This document shows positions 1 through 7,435 of a DNA stretch of 64,000 bases, piece by piece. Positions within the stretch are counted from its first letter, which is position 1; every line of letters begins with the position of its first letter. Under the pieces are notes generated by a model, which made no database searches, had not been told where the DNA came from, and was given only the letters and a program-made list of their open reading frames with translations. The position numbers and the translations under genes were made by a program. The stretch is from Rathayibacter agropyri (lineage in GTDB: Bacteria > Actinomycetota > Actinomycetes > Actinomycetales > Microbacteriaceae). Where the stretch lies: the NCBI RefSeq assembly GCF_013249015.1, contig NZ_JABRPL010000001.1, positions 356,218 to 420,217 on the forward strand, given 5' to 3'.

Positions 1-573
1 CACCCAGACCGGCTCGCGCTCGGCGGTGTTGCGCCGTGCGGCGACGCCGTCGAAGGCCCAGTCCTCCAGATCCGCCGAGGTATAGGTGACGGCGAGGGCG
101 TCTCCGCCCGCGGTTCCGGCGCCGACGAACATGCGCCAGCCGTCGTCCTCCCGGACGATGAACGGATCGCGGAAGGCGATCAAATCGAGATCGTCGGGGG
201 TCTCGAGCAGGACCGCTCCCTTCTCCCAGTCGTCCCAGGACCTGTCCGTCGCGCGGGCGATCCGGATGCGTCCCCGGCCGAGGTCCGGCTGCACAGTCGA
301 GGTGTAGAGGATCACAGCTCCGTCGGGAGTGTCCACGAGGCTGCCGGTCCAGATGCCGTCGTCGCCGTCGCCGGGCGCGAGCGCGACGGGCCGGCGGTTC
401 CAGTGCAGCAAGTCCGATCCGACCGCGTGCCCCCAGTGGCAGTTCGGGGCCCACACCGTGCTGGTGGGGACGTACTGGTGGAAGAGGTGGTACTCGCCGT
501 TGTGGAAGGTGATGCCGTGTGGGTCGTTGATCCAGCCGGTCTCAGCGGTGAAGTGGATCAGTGGGCGGGTCAC
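1..573 (-). CDS. Glycoside hydrolase family 32 beta-fructosidase, N-terminal part (runs off window)
   Basis: The 191 visible residues are the start of the GH32 five-bladed propeller. WINDPHG at residues 14-20 holds the family's Asp nucleophile (D17), and FRDPF holds the transition-state Asp (D136). The acid/base Glu (EC motif) lies beyond the window edge. GH32 enzymes remove fructose from sucrose, inulin, levan or fructo-oligosaccharides. The GTG start overlaps the stop of the upstream GH172 gene by four bases (GTGA), which implies translational coupling. No N-terminal signal peptide is present, so the enzyme probably works in the cytoplasm on imported oligosaccharides. The exact substrate (sucrose, inulobiose, levan oligomers) cannot be told from this part. 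Confidence 0.9.
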   Translation of the reverse strand, partial: MTRPLIHFTAETGWINDPHGITFHNGEYHLFHQYVPTSTVWAPNCHWGHAVGSDLLHWNRRPVALAPGDGDDGIWTGSLVDTPDGAVILYTSTVQPDLGRGRIRIARATDRSWDDWEKGAVLLETPDDLDLIAFRDPFIVREDDGWRMFVGAGTAGGDALAVTYTSADLEDWAFDGVAARRNTAEREPVWV

Positions 574-1925
574 GCGCGGCCTCCGTCGTAGCGTCGGCGA
601 ATCTCGGCCGCCTGCTCGCGGTTGCCGCGCTCCCACTCGGTGATCTGCGTGCGGCGCTCGTCGCGGAGGGCGTCGCGGGCGGACGTGAACGCCTTCATCC
701 GCTCGGCGGCTGCCTCCCGCGCTGCCCGTTTCTCGTCGTCTAACGGCGGGAGGTCGGTCGTGATGACCCGGTCGACGGGGCGCAGCGGGAGCCGTTCCTC
801 GACCGGGGGGACCTCGAGGATCGGCGAGGGCAGCGTTTGGTACCAGTACGCGGTCGAGGACCAGTCGTCGGAGAGGTGGTTACCGTGTCCGTGCTCGAAC
901 GTCACCTTGATCCGCTTCTCGAATCGGATCGGGTCGACCAGGTGGAAGCGATAGCTGTGGTGGAAGCCGGGGACGTCCTCCTCGTGGACGATCGTCCCGT
1001 TGAACTGGTACGCGTTGTGCTGCATGCCCCAGGCGTGGCCGAAGTAATCCTCCATGCCGGTACCGTGCAGGCTCGGCGGCCAGGTGTCATCGTCGATGAA
1101 GATCATGTCGTCGCCCTCGCCCCACCAGGAGCCCTGGAAGTGCCGGACCGCGAGGGTGCAGCCGACGTAGTGGCCACGGCCCTCGGTCTCCAGTGCGACG
1201 TAGTTGTCGTCTCCGGTCAGGTTCGCGACCGTCGTCTCGATGCTGTTCGCCTGAAGGTCGGGGCCCCAGCCGACATTGGGGAGCGCGCGCCGCCAGTGCG
1301 CGTGGAAATAGACGGTGTCCTCGGGCAGCGGCTCGGGCGAGAGCTCGTAGTCGATGTAGAAGTACTGGAGGTAGGGGATGTCGTTCTGGTTCTCTACGAC
1401 GACTCGGGCGCGGGATCCGAACGGCATCCGGAAGTAGCTGTTGAAGGCGGCGCTCCCGCCGAAGGAGTGCAGCTCCGGCTCTTTCGCGGATACGGAGAGC
1501 GGCAGGGAATCGTAGCTGCCCGAGAGTGAGTTCATCAGGCCGAAGAAGTCACCGAGGGGCGCGATGACGCTCGGCGTCTCCTGGTCGTCCCAGTAGATCT
1601 TGAGCAGGATCTTGCGGTAGTAGTCGGGGTCGACGACCTCCCAGCTCACGCCGAGCGCGTTGTGGATTTCGAGCATCGGCACGCCGACGACTGCCGGGTC
1701 GATCTGGCCCGGTCCGGGTTGGATGCGGCAGGACTGCGTCATCCAGATGTGGGTGATCGCGCCGGGACCCTCGATGTCGGCGAGGGTGCGCTCCTCGCCG
1801 GGCATCACGATCCAGTTGTCGCGGTTGCGGCCGGTCTGGTCGAAGCTCGACGCGCGGGCGGAGCGTCCGGGACGGGTCCTGGTGAGATCGCCCAGGAGGC
1901 CTCCGGGAGTGATCGGGTCGGTCAT
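570..1925 (-). CDS. GH172 (DUF2961) family enzyme, probable alpha-fructofuranosidase / difructose-dianhydride hydrolase
   Basis: A 451-residue protein of the DUF2961 family, now CAZy GH172. Characterised members include the difructose dianhydride I synthase/hydrolase alphaFFase1 and D-arabinan-acting enzymes. WWGEGDD (E270) and GTGMEDYF (E292) match the spacing of the two catalytic Glu I recall for alphaFFase1 (270 and 291). The start is the ATG preceded by AGGAAGGA; longer in-frame extensions upstream lack a ribosome site. There is no signal peptide. The gene is coupled to a GH32 gene and opposite a sugar importer, LacI regulator and sugar kinase, so a fructose-containing cyclic or alpha-linked substrate is likely. 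An arabinan-type substrate remains possible. Confidence 0.82.
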   Translation of the reverse strand: MTDPITPGGLLGDLTRTRPGRSARASSFDQTGRNRDNWIVMPGEERTLADIEGPGAITHIWMTQSCRIQPGPGQIDPAVVGVPMLEIHNALGVSWEVVDPDYYRKILLKIYWDDQETPSVIAPLGDFFGLMNSLSGSYDSLPLSVSAKEPELHSFGGSAAFNSYFRMPFGSRARVVVENQNDIPYLQYFYIDYELSPEPLPEDTVYFHAHWRRALPNVGWGPDLQANSIETTVANLTGDDNYVALETEGRGHYVGCTLAVRHFQGSWWGEGDDMIFIDDDTWPPSLHGTGMEDYFGHAWGMQHNAYQFNGTIVHEEDVPGFHHSYRFHLVDPIRFEKRIKVTFEHGHGNHLSDDWSSTAYWYQTLPSPILEVPPVEERLPLRPVDRVITTDLPPLDDEKRAAREAAAERMKAFTSARDALRDERRTQITEWERGNREQAAEIRRRYDGGRA

Positions 1926-1974
1926 CGTCGTCCTTCCTGCGAAGCGGCAGTGCTTCGTCTGGTGCGAGAGTCGG

Positions 1975-1993
1975 CATCGAAACGTTTGCGCGA
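1975..1993. promoter_or_regulatory. LacI-family operator upstream of the GH172-GH32 operon
   Basis: CATCGAAACGTTTGCGCGA is the exact reverse complement of the 19 bases at 3147-3165. The core AAACGTTT is a typical LacI half-palindrome centre. It lies just downstream of the candidate -10 of the minus-strand promoter (2007-2002), so a bound repressor would block transcript start or early elongation. The cognate regulator is most likely the LacI gene that begins about 100 bp away. Confidence 0.75.
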
Positions 1994-2001
1994 CGTTGGC
2001 G

Positions 2002-2031
2002 ATCATAGGCAGGTCGGCAGGCGGCCCGCAA
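2002..2031 (-). promoter_or_regulatory. Candidate sigma-A promoter for the GH172-GH32 operon
   Basis: On the minus strand TTGCGG (2031-2026) is followed after 18 bases by TATGAT (2007-2002). The operator begins 8 bases after the -10. Hexamer quality is good for the -10 and moderate for the -35. Confidence 0.5.
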
Positions 2032-2092
2032 TGGCATCGTCTCGACAATCTGAGTACGGTGTGGCAACGCGAAAAGGTTTGATTGGAGCGAG

Positions 2093-3097
2093 ATGGCGAC
2101 GATGGTGCAAGTAGCGAGACTGGCGGGAGTGTCGATCTCGACCGTCTCCCATGTACTGAACGGCACCCGCCCGGTCGATCCTGCGACCCGACGCCGCGTG
2201 ATGGACGCCATCGAGAAGACGGCATACCGCCAGGACACCCTCGCCCGCTCCCTCCGGCGCTCCCGGACTGACAGCATCGGTCTGGTGGTCTCGGATGCCG
2301 GGGAACCGGCTTTCGCGGCCATGGTGCACGGCGTCGAGGACGCCGCGGCGGCCGAGAACATGACCCTGATCCTCGCGAATTCCTCCGAGGATCAGGTGCG
2401 CGAGAGCAGGGCGGTGCAGACGCTCCTCGGTCGGCGAGTCGACGGGCTGATCCTTGCCCGGTCGGCCGACTCCGGCGAGTCGGGACTGAGCGAGTTCGGT
2501 GAAGCCGCGCCTCCTGTGGTGCTGCTTGACCGCATCTTCGACTCCGCCCCGTACGACCAGGTCGGCGCGGACAATCGCGAGAGCATGCGCCGCCTGGTCG
2601 AGCATCTCCGCGCGGCCGGCCATCGACGGTTCGTCGTCCTCGCCGGTGACCAGCGCGTCCCGACCCTCCGCGAGAGGGCGGCGGGGTTCTGGGACGCTGT
2701 TCCCGGGTCGGAGCGGGACGACCAGACTGTCATTGAGGACAGCGACCGCGAGTCGTGTCGGCAGAACCTCGACGCAGCGCTCAGCCTCCCTGCACGCCCG
2801 TCGGCGGTGATTGCGGCGAGTACTCCCCTGGCGATCCAGGCCCTCGAGTGCCTCCGCGCGATCGGACTCGGGATCCCCCGGGACATCGCCTTCGCGACGT
2901 TCGACGGCTTTGACCACTCCGATCTGTTCGAGCCGGCGCTGACGACGATCCGACAGCCCGGCTTCGACATGGGGGCTGCCGCAGTGAAGCTGCTGCTCGA
3001 GCGCATCGCGCGGCCCGCCGGGAGCCCGAGGATCGTGCGCCTGCGGCAGACCCTCGACCTGCGCTCCTCGACCGAAGCCTTCCGATTTCCGTCATGA
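2093..3097 (+). CDS. LacI-family transcriptional regulator of the sugar island
   Basis: A 334-residue protein. The N-terminal LacI helix-turn-helix (VQVARLAGVSISTVSHVLNG, residues 5-24) and hinge are followed by a periplasmic-binding-protein-like sugar sensor domain up to about residue 330. The ATG is preceded by GGAGCGAG. It is divergent from the GH172 gene and directly upstream of the importer genes, with an identical operator on both sides, so it probably represses both arms until a sugar or sugar phosphate is bound. The effector is not evident from the sequence. Confidence 0.92.
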   Translation: MATMVQVARLAGVSISTVSHVLNGTRPVDPATRRRVMDAIEKTAYRQDTLARSLRRSRTDSIGLVVSDAGEPAFAAMVHGVEDAAAAENMTLILANSSEDQVRESRAVQTLLGRRVDGLILARSADSGESGLSEFGEAAPPVVLLDRIFDSAPYDQVGADNRESMRRLVEHLRAAGHRRFVVLAGDQRVPTLRERAAGFWDAVPGSERDDQTVIEDSDRESCRQNLDAALSLPARPSAVIAASTPLAIQALECLRAIGLGIPRDIAFATFDGFDHSDLFEPALTTIRQPGFDMGAAAVKLLLERIARPAGSPRIVRLRQTLDLRSSTEAFRFPS

Positions 3098-3104
3098 TCG
3101 GTAC

Positions 3105-3134
3105 TTGACAGGACGAAGGCGCCGCTCCTACTGT
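3105..3134 (+). promoter_or_regulatory. Promoter of the ABC importer-kinase operon
   Basis: TTGACA (3105-3110), an 18-base spacer and TACTGT (3129-3134). The perfect -35 and good -10 suggest a strong sigma-A promoter. The operator starts 12 bases after the -10, consistent with LacI-type repression. Confidence 0.7.
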
Positions 3135-3146
3135 CAAGCAAACGAT

Positions 3147-3165
3147 TCGCGCAAACGTTTCGATG
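3147..3165. promoter_or_regulatory. LacI-family operator upstream of the sugar-binding protein gene
   Basis: TCGCGCAAACGTTTCGATG is identical over 19 bases, in inverted orientation, to the operator at 1975-1993. It overlaps the expected transcript start region of the importer promoter. Confidence 0.78.
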
Positions 3166-3205
3166 TGCAGTCGTTCCCGACGCCCCACTCATCAAAGGAG
3201 ATGCC

Positions 3206-4522
3206 ATGCTCGGTCATCGGACTGACCCCACGAAGTCGAGGATCGCTGCGGCGATCGCTCTGACTCTCGCCAGCACTGTCGTCCTCGCCGGCTGCTCCAC
3301 GGCCAGCGGCGGAGGCTCCGCCGACGGCACGACGACGATCACCCTATCGATGCAGAACCCCGACGTGGAGACCGCCGATCCCGCGACCTGGGCGATCGTC
3401 GAGGCGTTCGAGGCCGCCAACCCCGACATCACGGTCGACGTGACCGGCCAGGCCGTCGCCGAGCACCTGCAGAGCCTCTCGATCGCTGCACAGAGCGACA
3501 CCCTTCCGGACGTCTTCTGGGTCTACAAGGCCACCGCCGAAGACATGCTCGACGCGGGCAGACTCCTCGACCTCTCCCCCGTACTGGAGAAGGTCACGGA
3601 CCGCTTCCCCGAAAGCACGGTCGAGAACTTCACCAAGGACAACGTGATGTACGGCGTCCCGTATCAGGGGCTGCTGACCGGCCTCTGGTACAACAAGAAA
3701 ATCCTCTCGGACAACGGACTGTCGGTCCCGACGACGTTTGACGATCTCCTCAAGGTCGCCGACGCTCTCAACGACAAGGGGATCGTGACGATTTCCAACG
3801 GTGCGAACCAGTCCTCGTTCAGCGTCTGGTCTTTCCTCGTCTGGCTCGACCGGTTTGGGTACGAGGACAAGATTGACGGGATCCTCGACGGCTCCGAGAG
3901 CTACTCGAACCCGGACTTCCTGCGCATGTACGAGCACATCGCCGAGCTGCGCGACGCCGGAGCCTTCGCCTCGAACGTGTCGACACAGACCTACCAGCAG
4001 GCCGTTGACCAGTTCTTGCAGGGCAAGGCAGCCATGCTGGACGCCGGCGTCTGGGCGTCCAGTGCCATCCAGGAGTCCACAGTCGCCGCCGATACCGGCT
4101 TCTGGGCCGGACCGCAGTTCAGCGACGGCGTCGGCGAGCAGAACATCATCATGAACGTCGCCTCCGCACCTCTCGTCGTCAGCCATAAAGTTGGCGACGA
4201 TAAGGCCAAGCTCGCCGCCGTCGAGAAGTTCCTCTCGTTTTACTACAGCGACGACGCTCAGCAGCTGATGGTCGACAACGGCCAGCCGCCCGTCACCGAC
4301 TACCAGCCCCAGCTCGACGCGGTCAAGCAGAGCGCACTCAAGAGCGCCCTCGACGCCACGACCGCCGACGGAGTATCCAGCCCGAAGACTCAGCCCGACC
4401 TGCTCGTCTCGACTGCCGTCTCCAGCGCCATGTACGACAGCATCTACGGCGTGATCCAAAAGCAGCTCAGCCCGCAGCAGGCCGTCGATCTCGTGCAGAA
4501 AGCCATTGACGCAGGCCAGTGA
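3206..4522 (+). CDS. Sugar ABC transporter substrate-binding lipoprotein
   Basis: A 438-residue family 1 extracellular solute-binding protein. The signal peptide ends in the lipobox LAGC with C30 as the lipidated residue, followed by a Gly/Ser-rich linker, then the two-lobed binding domain (MQNPDVETADPATWAIVEAFEAANP, near residue 50 onward). The start is fixed by AAAGGAGAT. It captures an oligosaccharide outside the membrane and hands it to the two permeases encoded downstream. The gene follows a strong promoter and an operator, and is separated from the permeases by a stable hairpin, which commonly keeps binding-protein transcript in excess. Confidence 0.93.
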   Translation: MLGHRTDPTKSRIAAAIALTLASTVVLAGCSTASGGGSADGTTTITLSMQNPDVETADPATWAIVEAFEAANPDITVDVTGQAVAEHLQSLSIAAQSDTLPDVFWVYKATAEDMLDAGRLLDLSPVLEKVTDRFPESTVENFTKDNVMYGVPYQGLLTGLWYNKKILSDNGLSVPTTFDDLLKVADALNDKGIVTISNGANQSSFSVWSFLVWLDRFGYEDKIDGILDGSESYSNPDFLRMYEHIAELRDAGAFASNVSTQTYQQAVDQFLQGKAAMLDAGVWASSAIQESTVAADTGFWAGPQFSDGVGEQNIIMNVASAPLVVSHKVGDDKAKLAAVEKFLSFYYSDDAQQLMVDNGQPPVTDYQPQLDAVKQSALKSALDATTADGVSSPKTQPDLLVSTAVSSAMYDSIYGVIQKQLSPQQAVDLVQKAIDAGQ

Positions 4523-4529
4523 CCTGCCC

Positions 4530-4559
4530 AGGGCGGAGCCGCCCGCGCGGCTCCGCCCT
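4530..4559 (+). terminator. Intercistronic hairpin after the binding-protein gene
   Basis: A perfect 12-bp inverted repeat (AGGGCGGAGCCG, loop of 6, CGGCTCCGCCCT) lies between the binding protein and permease genes. It has no U-run, so it is more likely an RNA-stabilising or attenuating stem than a full terminator. Confidence 0.65.
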
Positions 4560-4593
4560 CCTCCCGATCACCCCTTTCGAATCGAGATCACCA

Positions 4594-5463
4594 ATGACCT
4601 GGGTCAGCTCCCGCTGGAAGATCACGCTGATGCTCCTCCCGGCGCTCGTCTTCTTCACCGCATTCGTCGTCTACCCCGTCCTCTACTCCCTCGGCTACAG
4701 CTTCACCAGCTTCGCCGGCTTCGGCGCCGCGACGTTCAATGGACTCGGTAATTACATCGCCCTCGGCTCTGACCCGTTCTTTTGGCAGGCCCTGTCGAAC
4801 ACCATCGTCATCCTGGTCGTCAGCCTCGTCATCCTGATCCCGGCCTCGTTCGCCCTGGCGCTACTGCTACAACGGCAGAAGCGTGGTGGCGGACTGCTCC
4901 GAGCCCTCGTCTTCGGACCCGCGATCATCGCGCCTATCCTCGTCGGCCTCATCTGGGTGTTCATCCTCGACCCGAAGATTGGGCTGCTCAACCGCCTCCT
5001 TGCACCGCTTGGAGTTCCCGAGATCCAGTGGATCGGTGGCGACACCCTCACTCCCTACGCGGTCTCGCTCGTGTTCATCTGGAGCAGCATCGGCTTCGCG
5101 ATGACGATTTTCTACGCCGGATTGCAGCAGCTCCCGGAGTCGATCATGGAAGCCGGCGACATCGACGGCGCCTCCGGTTGGCAGCGGCTGCGTTTCATTA
5201 CCGTGCCGATGATGAACGAGACCTTCGGCATCGTCACCCTCCTTCTCATCACGAATGTCTTCAAGATCTTCGAGCTCGTCTACATGCTCACCGGCGGTGG
5301 CCCGGTCCACCGCTCCGAAACCCTGGTGAGCTACATGTACTTCGTCACGTTCACGAATCAAAACTACGGATCGGGCATGGCCATCGCCGTGATCGTGTTC
5401 GTCCTCGGCGCCCTCGTCTCCGGCGTCTATCTCGCACTCGCACGCCGACGGAGCATCGCATGA
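4594..5463 (+). CDS. Sugar ABC transporter permease (MalF/UgpA type)
   Basis: A 289-residue inner-membrane protein with about six transmembrane segments. The binding-protein-dependent transport signature (EAGDIDGASGWQRLRFITVPMM, mid-protein near residue 185-207) is the EAA loop that contacts an ATPase. I chose the ATG at 4594 because the hydrophobic first helix follows shortly after; an in-frame GTG at 4519 would add 25 residues encoded across the hairpin and is less likely. It overlaps the next permease by ATGA. No ATP-binding gene is present in the cluster, so the importer probably shares an MsmK-type ATPase encoded elsewhere. Confidence 0.92.
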   Translation: MTWVSSRWKITLMLLPALVFFTAFVVYPVLYSLGYSFTSFAGFGAATFNGLGNYIALGSDPFFWQALSNTIVILVVSLVILIPASFALALLLQRQKRGGGLLRALVFGPAIIAPILVGLIWVFILDPKIGLLNRLLAPLGVPEIQWIGGDTLTPYAVSLVFIWSSIGFAMTIFYAGLQQLPESIMEAGDIDGASGWQRLRFITVPMMNETFGIVTLLLITNVFKIFELVYMLTGGGPVHRSETLVSYMYFVTFTNQNYGSGMAIAVIVFVLGALVSGVYLALARRRSIA

Positions 5464-6374
5464 GTACTCTCACCCCGCAGCACGACGCTGTTTCGACAAC
5501 CGTGGACACGGAGCCGAGAGGAGCGGACCGCGGACCCTGGCGCGCCCGAGCCCGCCGCGCCTCGATCATCACCGGGATCGCCGCTTACCTGGTGACCTTC
5601 CTCATTGTTCTGCCGATCCTCTGGATCGCCCTGCTCTCACTGCAGCCCAGCGACAAAATCCTCTCCGACCCGTTCTCGCTGCTCTCGCTCACCCTGGACA
5701 ACTACGTCAACGTCGTGGGCTCGCTGCCACTGTTGCAGATGTACGCAAATACTCTCCTTATCGCGGTCATCTCGGTCCTCGTCGGAGCAGTCGTCTCCTT
5801 TATGGCCAGCTACGCCCTGACGCGGATGATCTTTCAGCGGCCGAGGGCGCAGTCGGCGCTGCGCTTCTATCTGCTCGCCGGGCTCGCCGTCCCCGTCTAC
5901 GTGCTGCTCTTCCCGATCTACCGCCTCGATCTCGCGCTGGGTATCTTCGGCACATTCGCCGCCGTGATCCTGCCCTACATCGCCGTCTCCATCCCCTTCA
6001 ACACGCTTCTGCTCACCGGGTTCCTGCGCGAGTTCCCGACCGAACTCGAAGAAGCGGCGATCATCGACGGCGCAGGATTGTTCCGCATCTGCCGATCGGT
6101 CGTCCTGCCTGTCATGCGGCCGGTCATCGCCACCGTTCTGATCTTCAACATTGTCTACGTGTTCAACGAGTTCCCCTTCGTCTCGATCCTTCTGAACAAT
6201 CCCGACATGGCCACCGTTTCGCTCGCTGTCTCCCGTTTCCAGGGGCAGTACACGGTCGATTACGGAGCGATGATGGCCGCCGCGACCCTCGTGCTCCTCC
6301 CCCAGCTGGTGATCTACGCGCTCTTCCAAAAGCAGGTCATCGCCGGACTCACCGCCGGAGCGGTCAAGGGATGA
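5460..6374 (+). CDS. Sugar ABC transporter permease (MalG/UgpE type)
   Basis: A 304-residue inner-membrane protein and the second half of the importer channel. A polar N-terminal tail of about 35 residues precedes six predicted helices. The EAA loop is visible as EEAAIIDGAGLFRICRSVVLP near residue 200. Its ATG overlaps the TGA of the first permease by four bases, and its own stop overlaps the kinase start in the same way, so the three genes are translationally coupled. Confidence 0.93.
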   Translation: MSTLTPQHDAVSTTVDTEPRGADRGPWRARARRASIITGIAAYLVTFLIVLPILWIALLSLQPSDKILSDPFSLLSLTLDNYVNVVGSLPLLQMYANTLLIAVISVLVGAVVSFMASYALTRMIFQRPRAQSALRFYLLAGLAVPVYVLLFPIYRLDLALGIFGTFAAVILPYIAVSIPFNTLLLTGFLREFPTELEEAAIIDGAGLFRICRSVVLPVMRPVIATVLIFNIVYVFNEFPFVSILLNNPDMATVSLAVSRFQGQYTVDYGAMMAAATLVLLPQLVIYALFQKQVIAGLTAGAVKG

Positions 6375-7234
6375 CCGCCTCTGTGCTCGTGCTCGGCGAC
6401 GTCCTCGTCGACGAACTCCGGACAGCCGCAGGGTCGGTCGACGTGGCGGGCGGCTCAGCCCTCAACGTCGCCGTCGGCCTCGCCGTACTGGGAGTACCCG
6501 CCGTCCTCGCCGGAATGGTCGGCGAGGACGAGTCGGGTGACCTCCTCCGTCGGCACGCGGCCGAGCACGGCGTCACCCTCCTCACCACGACCGCTCCGCT
6601 CGGGACCGGGCGAGCCGTTTCGGACCGGACAGCCGGGGAACCGCGCTACTCCTTCTCTCCGGCCTCTCGTTCTCGCACGCTCGTGCCGACCGATGCCCTC
6701 CGGCACGCAGCCGCGCGCGCGGAGCTCGTGGTCGTCAGCGGATTCCCCTTCGACAACCCCGCGGAAGTCATCACGCTGCGAGCCCTGATCGCCGACGGTG
6801 CACGACTGGCAATCGATCCCAACCCACGACCCGGCCTCCTCAGGGACCACGCTGCCTTCGCCACCGGCCTCCTCGAGGTCGCGGCCGGCGCCGCACTCGT
6901 GAAGCTGGGCGCGGACGACGCAGAGCTGATCTTTGAGGTGAGCCTCGCGGAGTCGACGGCCCGAGTCCTCGACGCGGGAGCGGACACGGTGCTGGAGACA
7001 GCGGGGCGTGACGGGGCAGCGGTCGTCCGGCGCGGCGAGCGCATCGCCGTGCCGATCGCCCGGGCCGACGGTGCGATCATCGACACGATGGGGGCCGGGG
7101 ACGCCACCTTCGCCACCGTTGTCGCGGCCCTCGCACGGGGTACTCTCGATCCGCTCCCGGTGCTGACGCGAGCGATGGCCGTCGCTGCTGTGACGATCCG
7201 CTCGAGCGGCGGACTCCTCCGCCTTCCCGACTGA
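6371..7234 (+). CDS. PfkB-family sugar kinase, probable fructokinase
   Basis: A 287-residue ribokinase/PfkB-fold enzyme. The glycine-rich N-terminal motif GGSALNVAVGLAVLG (about residues 31-45) binds sugar. The C-terminal signature DTMGAGDATFA holds the catalytic Asp and the anion hole. It is coupled by ATGA to the permease gene and closes the operon. In a cluster with GH32 and GH172 enzymes its natural substrate is likely fructose, giving fructose 6-phosphate or 1-phosphate. Ribose, adenosine or 2-keto-3-deoxygluconate kinases share the same motifs and cannot be excluded. Confidence 0.88.
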   Translation: MTASVLVLGDVLVDELRTAAGSVDVAGGSALNVAVGLAVLGVPAVLAGMVGEDESGDLLRRHAAEHGVTLLTTTAPLGTGRAVSDRTAGEPRYSFSPASRSRTLVPTDALRHAAARAELVVVSGFPFDNPAEVITLRALIADGARLAIDPNPRPGLLRDHAAFATGLLEVAAGAALVKLGADDAELIFEVSLAESTARVLDAGADTVLETAGRDGAAVVRRGERIAVPIARADGAIIDTMGAGDATFATVVAALARGTLDPLPVLTRAMAVAAVTIRSSGGLLRLPD

Positions 7235-7284
7235 CCAGGAGTCGTGCGCGCTCCTAGAGCGACCGGATCGGCAAGGAGCAGGAA

Positions 7285-7303
7285 GGGTTCACTTCGCGAA
7301 CCC
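7285..7303. terminator. Weak hairpin between convergent operons
   Basis: GGGTTC and GAACCC flank a 7-base loop in the 201-bp gap between the kinase gene and the convergent MFS gene. The stem is only 6 bp and has no U-run, so a terminator role is tentative. Nothing else was recognised in this gap. Confidence 0.3.
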
Positions 7304-7435
7304 CGACCTTGACGTCCCTCGAGTCAACCTGCACGAACGCCAGCACATCGACGTGTGTACAAAAAACCATCGGGTCATCGATGCAGCAGGGGTGCAACTG
7401 GTGACGACCCTGATAGTTATCTCGTCTCTAGCCCT

